A stretch of 64,000 bases of DNA from Zonotrichia leucophrys gambelii. Lineage: Eukaryota; Chordata; Aves; Passeriformes; Passerellidae. The stretch spans positions 5,363,001 to 5,427,000 of the forward strand of contig NC_088186.1 of the NCBI RefSeq assembly GCF_028769735.1, given 5' to 3'. Below, piece by piece: positions 1 through 12,988 of the stretch. Under the pieces are notes generated by a model, which worked only from the letters and a program-made list of their open reading frames with translations, searched no databases and was not told the DNA's origin. A program made the translations under genes and the position numbers. Within the stretch, counting starts at the first letter, position 1. Every line of letters begins with the position of its first letter.

Positions 1-3000
1 CCAAATCAAAATACTGAGCATGTCATCATGCCCAGTGCCATGGTGGTGCTTGGGAGGCATTATACAGCTGCCCACCTAAAAGCATGGAGAAAAGATAATT
101 AAATGGATGCTTTTACAGTATGGTTTCAATCCCCTTTTCTCCAGGATTTTATACAAAGATTTGACTGTGATACCAAAACTGAGAGAAAGAGCTAACAGCT
201 ACAACAGCGAGGTGACAGCCCTACCCACAGCCTGCTCAATCAATACAGATGGATGCACCTCTCCAAGGGCTGCTGGCTTTGGGGGCTGGCATGCCCCATT
301 CCCCACAGGCTGCAGCAGAACCTGTGGGTCTGCCCTACAAGTCCCCCCAAGATGGGGAGCCAGGCAACCTTAAGCTTGCCCAGCACAGAGGAGAAGGTGT
401 CAGAAGCCAGCCCTGCTCCAAGAGCTCAGCCTGAAAACCTTGTTCTGGCTTGTTTTCCCACTAGCTTTGGGTGCCTGACTTGTAATAAGTAAGCCTGAAA
501 AGCAGGCTCCTTTTCAGACATGCCAGGCACTCGCAGCTCCAGCTCATAGACGCATCTCCAGGGAGTCAAGTTCCAGGTGCACCCAAAAAAACTCGTGTTT
601 CAGCCAATACCCAAAGGCCTCTGTCTCCTTGTCTGAGAAAAGCTGGGCAGTGCCCAGGCCCAGGACTCCGAGGCTCAAGGGGAAATTGCTTTATAGCAGC
701 CAGTCTAATTGCACTGAAATTATGAGATCAAGCAGTAAATTCACGTCTGTGTTCGTTGCTCTGGGTGGCAAAGCTGCACTGGCAAGTGCCTGATCTCCAA
801 TCGCTGCAAATTCACGTTTCATTGGAAAGGGAAGGAGGGGGTTAATGAAGGAGAGCATTGCCAGTTGGAAGTGCTACCTAAAAAGGGTTTCTCCTACTAG
901 CTGAAGCAAAATGGTTTCTCTTGCCAGCTTGTTTACTCTGCAGCTGAGAGCAGCGGACCGCCAGGTTTTGCTGCTGGATCCTGCTGCAGGATCGACGGCT
1001 GTGAAACCAGCCCTGGCACCAGGACATCAGCAAGGCTGGCCCAGGTGTGCTGCAGCTGCACCATCCCCAGCCCAGAGCAGCCCCACAGAGCCCACATCAC
1101 AGGCACTCCCCAGGACCAGCATCATCACACCAGAAAATGTGTAGCTCGGTGCTTCAGAGAGCAAATCCTGGGCCCATCCTCTTCTCCTTTGGGGCAATAA
1201 TGGTCCTCACCATGTAAAGGCCAGGTAAAAGCTGGAAATACATTTAATGGTTATACATAAACTGTCCATTGCATCAGTAGGGTCCTTAGGGGCCTTGCCC
1301 ATGGAAAGGGCACACAAACTCCAATACCAGGGAATAGGGATGCTGGACAGGACACACAGGTTTTCCCAAGAAGGCCAAGCACCAAACCCATCCTGCCCCA
1401 CCTTGTTGCTTCAGAGCCAGAAAATGGACAGGACTCGTTATCCTCTTTAGAAAAGCAGAGCTTGCAATCGTGTGCCAAGACAGGTATCAGCCAGATTCCT
1501 GTCTCTGGGAGATTTTGGAGTCCACAGGCCAAACTGAAGCAGCGTGGCTCTTACAGTGCACAGCCCGTCCCATCTCCAGGATTAAAGCCACCGTGTCTGC
1601 AAACAAAACATTGGCACCTGCCAGGAGAGCCAGCTGGGGAGGAGAGCCAGCCTGCAGCTGCTGCTGCCCTGCCGGCCGCAGCACGGTGCCCAGCAGCCAG
1701 CGCCAGGATCAGGCCCACGTTTTACAGCCTTTATATTAATTACCCAGAGTCTAAATAAGATTAAAGTTTTAATTCCGTCTTCATCTCCTAGAGGCTCCTG
1801 CTGTGTGCTCTCGGGTTTTCCTGGTGCCACGAAGCTTCTCAGGCAGTTACAGCAGAGGGCACTTCTCTGACAGCCAGAGACAGCAGCAGCTCCTGCATCC
1901 AGGGCTGCCCCGTGGTGCCCGGCCAGCCCTGGGGATGCACAACCCTCTGCGCCTCCAAAAACCCAGCACTGCTGCAAGCAGAGCTCTGCAAAACCTCACC
2001 CTTCACTGAAATCTACAACTCGAGGCCACTCTGTGATTAAAAAGAAGAGGGACAGCACTGGGCAGTGTCCTGGGGGCACACTAAGTCATAGGTGGGAAGG
2101 TGAGCAGGAGCTTGAGGCAGAGGGTGTCAGCCAGGGCAGTGCTTTGTGCCTGGCCCCATCTGCACTGCCCAAGCCACCCCATCACAGGTGGCCAATGGGC
2201 AATTCAAGCTCTTAGCCTGGACCACCTAGGCTGGAGTTTTACAGCTGGAGATGGGCCAGAGAGCAGCAAATGCCAGCTGAGCAGGAGAGGAAATCACTGC
2301 CTGCGCTGGCTGGGTGGAGGATATGGCACAGGTTGGCAGCAGCAGCGCTTGCTGCCCTGGTTCCCCAGTGCCCATGAGGACTGAGAAAATGCTGCAGAGC
2401 TGCAGCTGCGGCTCAGTCCACAAGCACCAACCCCAACAGCCCATGATGGCAGAGCCTTTGGTCACCCTGAGCAGCAGCAAGACCTGGCCCAAGCCACCAA
2501 AGCTCAGCATTGACCTGTACAATGTGTCCAAACCTAATCCTGCTGCACTCTGTAGTATCTGCACAGACCAGCTCCAGTTATCACCTCCTGAACCTCCAGC
2601 TGCTGTGCAGGCACAGCCCTGGAAAAGCCAACTTGCAGTCAGGGAGAATTGCAAGGGAGAGAACCTGGTGGAGGAGAGCATGGACACAGCAAACCCTCCA
2701 TCTCCAACACTGCCTGTACCCACTGCCTTGAGCTGCAGCCGCCCCCTTGGACAGGTTGTGATCACTTTTTATGTTATGAACAAGGAACAAGAGCATCTTA
2801 CAAGCTTGGGAATGCACAGAGTATCATTCACCCCAGATTGCTTGGCTGCAGGCAGATTGTGGAGAAGGTTGCTCCATGAGCATGCAGGACTTAGCCAGCT
2901 GCTCCTGAGGGAGCAGTGAGCTGCCCTCGCTCAGCTGCTGCCCCAACGACCCTTCCACAGGAACAAAATCCTCTGTGGTGCTGGGTCTGCTTCCATTTCC

Positions 3001-3740
3001 TTCAGTGGAGGACATGGTCAAGCTGAGCCAGCAGAATAGAGCCATGCCAGGAAACAAGAAAAGCCCTCCAAACATCCCTCTCCAAGTCCCCCATGGAGCC
3101 CAGGTTTTGCACAGTGAGCTGATGACCCCGGTGATCACCGTGTGTCACTGCCCCTGTGGTTTGGATCTTGGGCTGCACTGCAGGAACAGGGGCTTCAGAG
3201 GTTTTCTTTCCAATGGGCTCCCCACCACAGGCAGACACAAAGCTGCCCATAGCCACTGCTAAGTTGTGTATGCCAGGGCGACCCCAAGCAGGCACCCAGC
3301 AGGGAACCCACCCCTTCTCCCTTGCTTTCTGCTCCCTACAGAAGATGCCGTTTCAGAAGCAGCTCCCGCTGCCCCGGCACTGCAGTCCCTTCCTGGCTGT
3401 CCCATCTCGGAGCCCTTTCTGCCACCCAGACACTGCAGCCTCCTGCCTTGAGCCCTCAGCTCTTGCCTGGAGGACAAGGGCTGCTGCTCTGGGGTGTCCC
3501 CAGCTGCAGTGGGTGCTACTGCTCCCGGGGCGCGCTGGTTGGGTCTCTCAGTCACTGGGGCTTTTAAACAACAAACGTGGGGACACCCCTGAGTGTCTGC
3601 ATCCCCTAGACCTACCCTGAGCCCCTGTAGTCCCCAAACTCCGGGAACCAGCCCGGACCCTTCCCCTCACACCCCTCTGTGAGGAAGGGCAGGGGCCGCG
3701 CTGCCCTGCAGAGCCAGCGCTGCCGTGTGCCCCGGGGCGG
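1..3740. other. Non-coding flank upstream of IER5L
   Basis: I see no exon with recognisable protein similarity here. The open frames on both strands (for example about 200 codons at 2314-2919 on + and 180 codons at 2226-2765 on -) overlap each other, have no family resemblance and are rich in Pro, Ser, Gln and Cys, as expected from GC-rich non-coding DNA. Two AT-richer islands, around 690-850 and 1725-1795, look more like conserved regulatory DNA than like their surroundings; the first contains a 10-bp direct repeat. Confidence 0.6.
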
Positions 3741-3752
3741 GACGGAAAGCCT

Positions 3753-3769
3753 TAATTAGCCCGTAATTA
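3753..3769. promoter_or_regulatory. Paired TAATTA homeodomain-type sites upstream of IER5L
   Basis: TAATTA occurs at 3753-3758 and again at 3764-3769, inside otherwise GC-rich DNA about 700 bp upstream of the IER5L TATA box. The starts are 11 bp apart, close to one helical turn, so two homeodomain proteins could bind the same face. TAATTA is the core site for many homeodomain factors. That this pair acts on IER5L is inference from position only. Confidence 0.35.
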
Positions 3770-4379
3770 ACCCGAGCGCTCTCACTTTGGGGGAAAACCA
3801 GGTGTGATTGGGGCACTTTGTGAGGAGTGACTGATGCACGGTCCTGCCCCCACGGCAGGGGAAAGCCCTGGCTCCCTCCACACGGGGGGTGATGCCGGGA
3901 GCTCTGCAGGCACGACAAGAGCCGTCCCCGCCGGGGGCTGTCGGGGCGCAGGGGTGTCCGGCAGCCCTGGGGTGCGGCCAGCACCTGAACCGGCAATTCT
4001 GGGCTTAGGACAGCCCAGAGCGGAGCGGGGCATCCCACCGCACCCGCGGGGATGTGATTCCCAGACGGTGCCGGTACCACCGAGGGTCCTGCTGAGGATA
4101 CGCGGTGTCTCAGGGCTGTCACAGGGCGGGACGGGGCGGGGCGTGCCGCGCCCCCGCCCCCGCGGCCGCTCGGGACCGCCCACCGGGGCGGGCACCGCCC
4201 CCCGCTCACCTGTGCGAGGGGAGCGGCACAGGGAGGCACCGCCCCGGCTCCGCCGCCGCTCGGGCGGGACCCCCGGTGCCCTCAGCGTCCCTCACGGGCT
4301 CGGCCGAGCCCCCACCGCCCTCACGGGCCGCGCCGCGCCTGACACCATTTGAACGGCGCGAGGCGCCCGCCTCACTCCT

Positions 4380-4479
4380 ATTGGCCGCGATGCCCGCCCG
4401 TCAAGCCGCCCTCCGCTTTTCCATTGGTAGCGCCGGCCGCGTGGGGCGGGGCGTGGAGGCCGGCTCAGCGGTATAAAAG
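4380..4479 (+). promoter_or_regulatory. IER5L: IER5L core promoter: two CCAAT boxes and a TATA box
   Basis: Inverted CCAAT boxes (ATTGG) lie at 4380-4384 and 4423-4427, a GGGCGG box follows near 4445, and a good TATA box, TATAAAAG, is at 4472-4479. Transcription should start about 25-30 bp downstream, near 4500-4508, giving a GC-rich leader of about 450 nt before the start codon. A TATA box combined with a CpG island fits a rapidly inducible gene. Confidence 0.8.
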
Positions 4480-4746
4480 GCGGGGGCCGGGCGGGCGGGC
4501 GTTCAGTGTCTCTGCGCGACAGGTACGGGAGGGCGCGGGGGGGGCCGCGCGCCGGTGGGCGGGGCGGGCGGGAGCGCGCGGAGGGGCGGGCGGGGGGCGG
4601 TGCCGCGCGGGAGGGCGGGGCGGGGGCGCGCGCGGCGCTGGTGGCGCTGCCCGCCCGCGCCGTCCGTGCTCGGAGCGCGGCGGCGGCGGCAGCAGCGGGA
4701 GCCCCCGGCGATGCCCGCGCTGCTCCCGCCGCTGGCCGCCCCCTGA

Positions 4747-5928
<1,182 letters not shown>

Positions 5929-6122
5929 AGAGAAGTGGGGGAGCAGAAGGGGTGCGGGGGGGCTGTTGACAAAACGGGGGTGCGATCCGAGGGACGGCGG
6001 CTCCGGAGGGGGGACCCTGAAACAAAGGCAGGGAGGGGGGTTGGGGCGAGGGGAGGGGGGTGCCGAGGGGTGCGCAGGGGAGGCGGGGGGGCAGAGCCGC
6101 GCTAGTGTTTTATAAATTGTAC

Positions 6123-6128
6123 AATAAA
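6123..6128 (+). terminator. IER5L: Proximal poly(A) signal of IER5L
   Basis: A canonical AATAAA sits about 195 nt after the stop codon, but it is followed by A-rich rather than GU-rich DNA, so it may be used weakly. Use would drop all U-rich elements of the distal 3' UTR. Confidence 0.5.
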
Positions 6129-6129
6129 G

Positions 6130-6260
6130 AAAAAAAAAATCTAAGATCTTGGGACTTTATTTTTGCAGAGATGAGAGAGAAAAAAAAAACAACAACAAAA
6201 AACAAGCAAACAAACGAAAACAAAACAAACAAACAACAAAAAAAAAACAACAACGAGGCA
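6130..6260. repeat. A-rich low-complexity tract (AAC/AAAC)
   Basis: Runs of A broken by single C or G residues (AAC, AAAC, CAAA units) fill the interval inside the IER5L 3' UTR. It is simple sequence with no coding content. Confidence 0.85.
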
Positions 6261-7236
6261 CCTATTTAAATAATCCTCTTTGTGTCCGCTCGGGCTCTCT
6301 TCGCGGCGGGCTTCCCGGGGCCGGTGCTGGCGGCCGGTAGCGCCACGTGAGAGCCGGGACCGGCCCCGGGACCCCGCGGCGGGAGCGCCCCCGGCCCCGC
6401 TCCCCGCCCCGGGCCGCCCCGCGGGTCCCGCCGCCCCCGGCTCGCTGCGCTTCAGGGTGCGGACAGGGGGAAAGCCGCTGCTGCTGCTGCCCCGTCGCTT
6501 TTGTGCGTTTCTTTATGTATTTAAAAGAACAAAAAAAGAAAGGCAGAAATGAAAACATTTCAACTTTCCTCCCAGAAGAAACGTGTGCGATGTGACTTCT
6601 TCCCACCGCTTGTGCCAGGGGAGCGCTGGAGGGTTCTGAGAGCTGAATGTGGGAAGGGTGGGAAGGAGAAAAGCAGGAGCCGGGGGTCCCTCCGGGCTGC
6701 GCCCCGCCACACCGGGGAGGGGGAGCCACCCCCGGCAGCCCCGAGCCTCCGCCTCGGTGTGCGCTTGTGATGCCGCAGGTACCCGTGTAACACGACTCAC
6801 GTCTCCAATGTGTGTGCCGGGTCTGACCCCTTTTTTTTTTTTCTTTTCTCCCCTCTCTTTTTTTTTTTTTTTTCCTTAAGTTTAACTGTTCTGGTTTCAG
6901 CCTTCCCAATCATAAAACCAGCAGTGTTTGGTCTTGTGAAGAGATTGTCTCCTGTAGAGTCTCTTGATTTTTTTTACATTATTTTTTTTAAAGAAAAACC
7001 TTTTGTTGTAAAAAGGTGGGTTTTCTGGTCGTCGTCCCCTCCTCTTTCTTTTGCCCACTCCCAACTTCACGGTATCAGCACTGTGTGTAACTGAGGATGC
7101 TTTGCAAAACGGTCTGTTGGGGTCTTCCTTTTTTTTTCCTGCTCCTTTTTCTTTGTTTGTAAGCCTGTATTTTTGTGCATATGGAATTGTATATCACCGG
7201 GTAAAACTGTTCAGATTTGTTTAAATTTATAATCTT

Positions 7237-7242
7237 AATAAA
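7237..7242 (+). terminator. IER5L: Distal poly(A) signal of IER5L
   Basis: A canonical AATAAA followed within 20-40 nt by a T/GT-rich stretch (TTGCTGTTGCCTTGCTTTCC) makes this the likely main 3' end of the message, near 7258-7265. Confidence 0.75.
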
Positions 7243-8034
7243 AAGTCGATTATAAAGTTGCTGTTGCCTTGCTTTCCTTCACCCCGCAGCCCGCTGAATC
7301 CCCTCTCTCCTGAGCCACTGCTTCCCCTCTGCACCGGGGAGCCTTTACGGGAACTCCGACTCCCCTCACCGTGTACCCCCCTCGGAAAAAACCCCTTTGT
7401 CTCCTCCCCAGATTCACCCTCTCCCCACACACACACACGCACCCGCAGCCCCCCCCGGCAGCCGGGATGCAACAAAAGCCCCCCTTGGGTCGGGCTGTGC
7501 CGCGCAGAGCGGGTCCCAGGTGGGGACGGGGCCGGAGTTGGGGTCCCCTCCCCGGGACCCCCCGAGCCGCACCTGGGCAGCGCCGCCGCCTCCGCGCCCC
7601 CCGACGCGCTCGGGAAGTTTTTTTGAGTTGGAGTTTGTTATCCCCGCGCGGGGCCGCTGGGTGGTGCGGGCGGGTTTTCCTTTTTTCCCCCTTTTTGTGC
7701 ATGTGTTTTTCTCCTCCCCTCCTTTACCCCACAGGAACGAGCCGGGGCCGCTCCGCACCCCTCCAACACCCCCCGGCCACCTCAGGAGGGGAGAATTATC
7801 ATTTTTTAACCTGTGCACAACGCGCAGTTTCTAGCATGCAGCTCAAACCCAGCAGATAGAACCATCCCTCTGGCCCTTCACCCCAACATCCCCAGGTTGG
7901 ATTTGGAGCCCCTCAAATCAACACATGGACAAAACCCCCATTCCCAGCTCCGCGCATCACCGCGGGAGCGCAACCTTCCCTTCTCCGGGGCCGGGAGACA
8001 GAAACCATGGGGTTGTGGGGTGCGGAGAGGTTGC

Positions 8035-8370
8035 GGGGGTTACGGACTGAAACCATGGGGTTGCGGGGGTCGCGGCCGCAGAGGAGCCGGAGCGCGGAGC
8101 CCCCAGAACGCGGAGCCCCCCGAGCCCCCGGCCCGGCTGCGCCCCCGCTCCGCGCCCGCAGCGCCCCCTGGCGCCCGCCGCGGGTCCTGCAGCGCCGCGC
8201 GGGGCCGGGGGAGCGCGGAGGGAGGGGAGGGACGGAGGGAAAGGAGGAGGGGGCGGCCCCGACCCCCCTCGAGCCGAGAGGAAGGGGCAGGAGCGGCCGC
8301 GTTGTCCCCAAACGCCGGGGCTGCTGCCCCCGTACAGCCCTGTCCCGCTCAGGACACCGCAGGGCTGAGC
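8035..8370. promoter_or_regulatory. Small orphan CpG island downstream of IER5L
   Basis: A block dense in CpG with a GCGGCCGC motif near 8074-8081 lies about 0.8 kb past the IER5L poly(A) site. No protein gene starts here on either strand. Orphan CpG islands often mark promoters of non-coding transcripts or distal regulatory elements. A duplicated 15-mer, at 8001-8015 and 8049-8063, sits at its left edge. Confidence 0.5.
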
Positions 8371-10924
8371 GCCGCTCCCCTCCCCTGCTCACCCTCCAAA
8401 CAGCGTCCCCTCAAAAAAAATCACAATTGAAAATATAAGCCCTGTAACCCCCTGCCCAGGAGCCAGAGGCACTGCGGGAGCACTGCTGAACGCACCAGCG
8501 CTCGCTCTGGGAAACCAGAGCTGGATGCTTTGACAAGAGAAAATTCACCCACGGGGCCATGGAGAAAAGTCCCCTTCCTGCTCCGGACCCTGGGGGCCTC
8601 CCCCGGCCCCATCCCGCTTCCTTGCCCCGGGAGTGGAGGATCCCCGGCAGTGGGATCAGGAGAAGCAGCAGCTCCTGCACCCATAGCTGCTGCACGCAAT
8701 ATTTGGGGGAAGTTTTAAAACCCAGGTGCTGCTGCGGATGATGCCCACAGGTAACTTAAACCCAAATCCCTTTCCTACAGCCCCTGCAGCCCGGCCAGCC
8801 AGGGTCAGAGCTCGCTTTAGTCCAGCAGCCTCATGCACACACACATCACCCTCCCAAACCGCTCCCCATCTCCCAGACCTCGGGGTTTCAGTGATAAAGG
8901 GGCCACCAGCAGGACGAGCACCCGTTCCTGCAGGGTCCGCCACCCCAGGCGCGCCCATCCCTCCAAATCCCCCCTCTCCCGGGGGGAGCCAGCTCTCGCC
9001 CGCCTTCACAGTGGAAGTTTCTGGGGCTTCAGTCAAGGTTCCAAAGGCTGGAATTGGCAAAGACGCCTCCGCATCGCCGGTACACACACGGGGAGGGGGA
9101 GTCGGGGTGCATACGCCACAGGGACACTCAAAAATCCCTGTCACTGAGGAGCGAGGAGATCCCACAGCTCCGCGGAGCCGCGAAGACTCACACGCTCTCG
9201 GTGGCGCAGTTATTTATTTATTTTAAACGCTGGTACATGACATTTTTCTTCTTACGAAGGCGGCAGCAGCAGAAAGCCCATCACAGCCTCTCCTGAAAGC
9301 AGAGCCTGGAAACCAGAGTCTCATCTGCATATTCATAAGTACCTGATAAATTAATCATGATGGCAGAAGCATTCAGGCTAGAAGGGAGGTGACAGGGGAA
9401 GGTTGCACCCCCCAGCACAAGCCCATCCTCACTCTCGCACACGCTCCTCGTCTTCCAGGCACAAAATGTTTTGATCCCTTCACAAGTCGGCTGAACCCCC
9501 TGGGTGCTGCGGGAAGGGGCTGTGCCCCCCAACACGCGGTGGGCACCCACCACAAAGCCCCCAGCCCCGGTGAGAGATGCAGAACACACGGGCTGGAGCA
9601 GGGCGGAGCTCCCAAAATCCGAGGGAGCTCAGCTGCCACCTCCAGCCCAGCCCTGAGCTCTGCTCCGTGTCCCCAGCGTGCCCAGCGCTGCCCGACCTTT
9701 AGCTGATGCTCCAGAGTTTGACCCTAAAGATCCTCCCATGTCCTCTCTCCCCTCAGCGCTCTCCCGGCTGGGACGAACGGGCATCGCCAGCATTTCGTGC
9801 CCGGCAGCCCCGGGGCGGGAATGGGGCACAGCGGGGTCCCCTGGAAGGGGCAGGAGAGGCGAGGCTGGCACGGAACCGCAGCAGTGGGAGATGGGGAGAG
9901 CCAGGGGAGCCCTGCCCCGTGCCAAGGCACAGGGAGCCGGCTCGGTGCGCTCACCGCTCCCTCTGCCAGCCGCGAGACACGTGTGGCTCTCCCTTCCCAG
10001 CGCAAAATGCTCTCCACAAGCAGCAGACCCGCTGCTGGTGTCCTCGGTGTCACCAGGCTGAACCCCCTTGTCTGGGGAAGTGTCACCCTCACCCTGCCCG
10101 GGGCAGGGACGCTGCCTCCGGTAACAGAGGCAGAAATTCAACCCGCGGCTGGAGCAGAGCCCGAGCCCAGCCCGCTTTTCCCGCGGGCAGGAAGGGCAGA
10201 AAGCACCGGGAGCTGCTGTGGAGCCCAGCAGGGTCCAGATCTCCTTCATTTCCCTGACAGAGGTGGCTGCCGGGCTGGGCTGGGCTCACCAAGAGCAGGG
10301 GGTCAGCACAAACCCAGCACCCGCCGGTCTCAGGCTCTGCCCGCACCCCCAACACCCCCCCGGTGCTTGGGGGGCTCAGGTCTGGCATTAGGGAGTCACA
10401 GATCCTGCCCAGTGCCAAAGCCAGCGGCTCAGCCCAGATGTCACTGCACACCCAGCAGCTCTGTCCAGGGATGGACACTGATGGAGAACTGACCCTCCCC
10501 TCTCCCATCTCCCAGCCCAGCTCACCCCCAGCTCCCAGGGGGACATTTGGCTTCCCCTGAGGAAAACCCACCCTCACACCATGAGCCAAGCAGCAATTCC
10601 CAGGTGCTGCCCCACAGCTGGAGCAGCTCCATGTCCTCCTACACCAAGAACAAGCCCATATCCAGCCCATCCTCAGGAGAGCAACCTTGTGCTCTGCAGA
10701 ACCCAGGCAGGATCTATCTGTCCTTCCTTCCATCTGTTGATTTTGAGTCAGATCCCTCCCATCTCATCTCCCCAGCTCAAACACAAATGAGCAGAAGAAT
10801 ATTTGGGGATCTGCACATGTTAGCAGATGTTTGCAGGAGTCCCCTGCAGAGAGAGCAGCAGGAGAGCAATGGGGGACCCAGCAACGTGGTCGAGAGGCCG
10901 CTGCCTGTTTAATGTGGTGGGTTT

Positions 10925-11045
10925 GGTCTGGGCCTGGGTAATTAGCACCTGAGCAGTAATTATTCACACTTGGCCTTTCTATATCCTGCTTATAGATTCG
11001 ATGATTAATGTTGCTCCTTGAGTTAAGCCTGTCCTGGATTTACCA
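10925..11045. promoter_or_regulatory. Candidate enhancer: E-box between two TAATTA sites
   Basis: TAATTA at 10939-10944 and 10957-10962 flank an E-box, CACCTG, at 10946-10951. A further GATTAATG lies near 11003-11010. The block is AT-rich and complex, standing out from GC-rich simple surroundings, as conserved non-coding elements often do. The enhancer role is inference. Confidence 0.35.
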
Positions 11046-12730
11046 GCACGCAGTGGGAAAGTTAGGAGGAGGCAGTTGTGTGGCAGAAGCTGCTGTCCCT
11101 CACACAGAACAGCAAAAACAGCACAATAGAAAAATTAGAGTAAAAAGCACTTTTCACAGGAGCAGCAGCCACTAAGCACAGAGCAGCCATCTCAGCAAAC
11201 ACTCTGCCACCACCATCGACGCACGAGGAGCTCAGCTGTGCTGCAGGAGAAGCAAAAAACCTCCCTCAGCATTCAAAAGACACTGATGCCAAATGATTTA
11301 GGGGGTTACTGGCACCCCAGAGACACAAGCTGGGCAGATCTGCAGCAAAGCTTGGGTGCACAGACCCCCTCAGCCACCTTTCCATCAGAGAGACACAATG
11401 AGGGGTCTGCAGAGCAGGACCTGCTGCCCCCACAAGCTGGGAATGGGGAAAACCAGCTGCTAACTTCACCCTGGGACTTACACAGCTCAGCCAAGCAACA
11501 TCCATGACCCACAAGGTGGGCTCACCTGCTCTCCTGAGCACTGGCTCCCCTGGGGTCACTGCTGGTCCTGGCTGAGGGGACAGCGCTGCCAGTGACAGCT
11601 CTGGTCACTGCAGAGGGACCTGGGGCTGCTCTGCAGCACTGCTGACCCCGACCCTCGGGGGCTGAGGGCTCCTCCAGCTGCTCCTCAGGGCAAAGACATC
11701 TCCAGCAGAGTTTCTCTGGGATTTCCATGCCAGGCAGGCAGGAGCTCCATCCAAGGTCTCGGCCAATGCCAAGCAGCACACGGAGGTTGGCATGGAGAGA
11801 AGGAGAGGGCAGAGCCCAGGCAGAGCTGCCCTGGCTCCTTTCCTCAGGGAAAACACTCCATGCCTTATAAATAAAGGAGCACAGAGGGGAGAGCAAAGCC
11901 TGTTCTTATCCTCACTCCCCACCCCATGGCTGGTCCAGCTGGGCAGAATCACCCATCCCACACCTGCAAGGAATGAGACAGAGCATTAACCCCATCTGTG
12001 CTTCTGCCCAGAGGAGGGGAAAGGGCTTTCCCAGGGAAACCTCCACATCCATGGTGCTGCTGTGGCCCATTCCTGCTCCCTGCAATACTCCTCCCTTTCC
12101 TGGCACTGAAGCTGACCTGGCTGGCAGGTCCCCATCGGGCTGGATCCATGTGTTTTCCCCCCATACCTTCTGTCCCAAGCTCATGAGGGTTCCTGTGTGC
12201 CAGAGCACAGCCTCTGCACCATGCCCTGCTCCCACCTTTCCCACATGGGACCCTCCAGCAGCCACTTCATGGCCCCACTGGGCTCTGCCCCACACACAGG
12301 AGCAGCTTTGGGGCAACCCCACCTGCCTCAGGTCCCTGATTATTTCCACATTTCATTCTGGGAGCTCAATTTCTCATAAAGAACCCCCAAAGCAGTGCTT
12401 TCTCCCTCTTTTCCTCACCAAAATGAGACTTTTGCATTGAAATGTGTGAAGCTGCATTTTTTCCCTCCCTTTTTCCCCAGGTTTTGCAACATGAAAGTGG
12501 ATGTTGATGTGAATGGAATTTAGAAATTGGAGAGACTGGGAAGTTCTGTGCTGGGAGGTGACTGTTTGCTCACAAAATCTCCCTTTTTCCAAGCCCCCCG
12601 ATGAAATTCTGCACGATTATTTTCGTCTCCTCCTCGCCCAGCCCGCCCGGTGCCCCGCGCTGCTCTTGCTTTTGTTTCTCCTCTTCTCCCTGGTGAGGAT
12701 GAACAAAACACCAACCATTGCCCATGCCCA

Positions 12731-12758
12731 CTCCTCCTCCTCCTCCTCCTCCTCCTCT
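12731..12758. repeat. (CTC)n trinucleotide microsatellite
   Basis: Nine perfect CTC/TCC units in a row, continuing a pyrimidine-rich stretch. Likely length-polymorphic. Confidence 0.9.
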
Positions 12759-12988
12759 GGCGGTGCTGCCCGCCTGGCAGGGAGCGCTCAGGATCGGGAG
12801 ATTTTCCTGTGAGCAGAGAGCCGGGGCTGCTCTGCACAGCTCGGGGAAGGGCATGCCAGCAACTCACCCTTGTTTGCTTTGGTGCTGGAGAGCAAACACA
12901 GCCCAGAATACGTGTGAAGGAACAGGCTGCACCTCAGCAGTGAGGGTGTGAGGCAAGGGAGAGCTCTGCAGGCAGCTTCCAGCAGGGC

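Larger units (their letters stand above)
5929..7262 (+). other. IER5L: IER5L 3' untranslated region
   Basis: The region after the stop is non-coding and ends at a strong poly(A) signal at 7237-7242. It begins G-rich, then has an A-rich AAC/AAAC tract at about 6130-6260, a second GC-rich block (6290-6480), and T-rich tracts at about 6830-6875 and 6965-7000. The last 150 nt are AT-rich with U-rich elements and a near-Pumilio site (TGTATATC near 7189), consistent with an unstable immediate-early message. Confidence 0.7.

Noticed and set aside
2226..2919. Overlapping long frames on both strands (201 codons + and 179 codons -)
   Set aside because: No family resemblance, biased composition, no promoter or splice context; probably low stop-codon density.
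9629..10733. Frames of 200-230 codons on both strands
   Set aside because: They overlap each other antisense in GC-rich intergenic DNA with no similarity I recognise.
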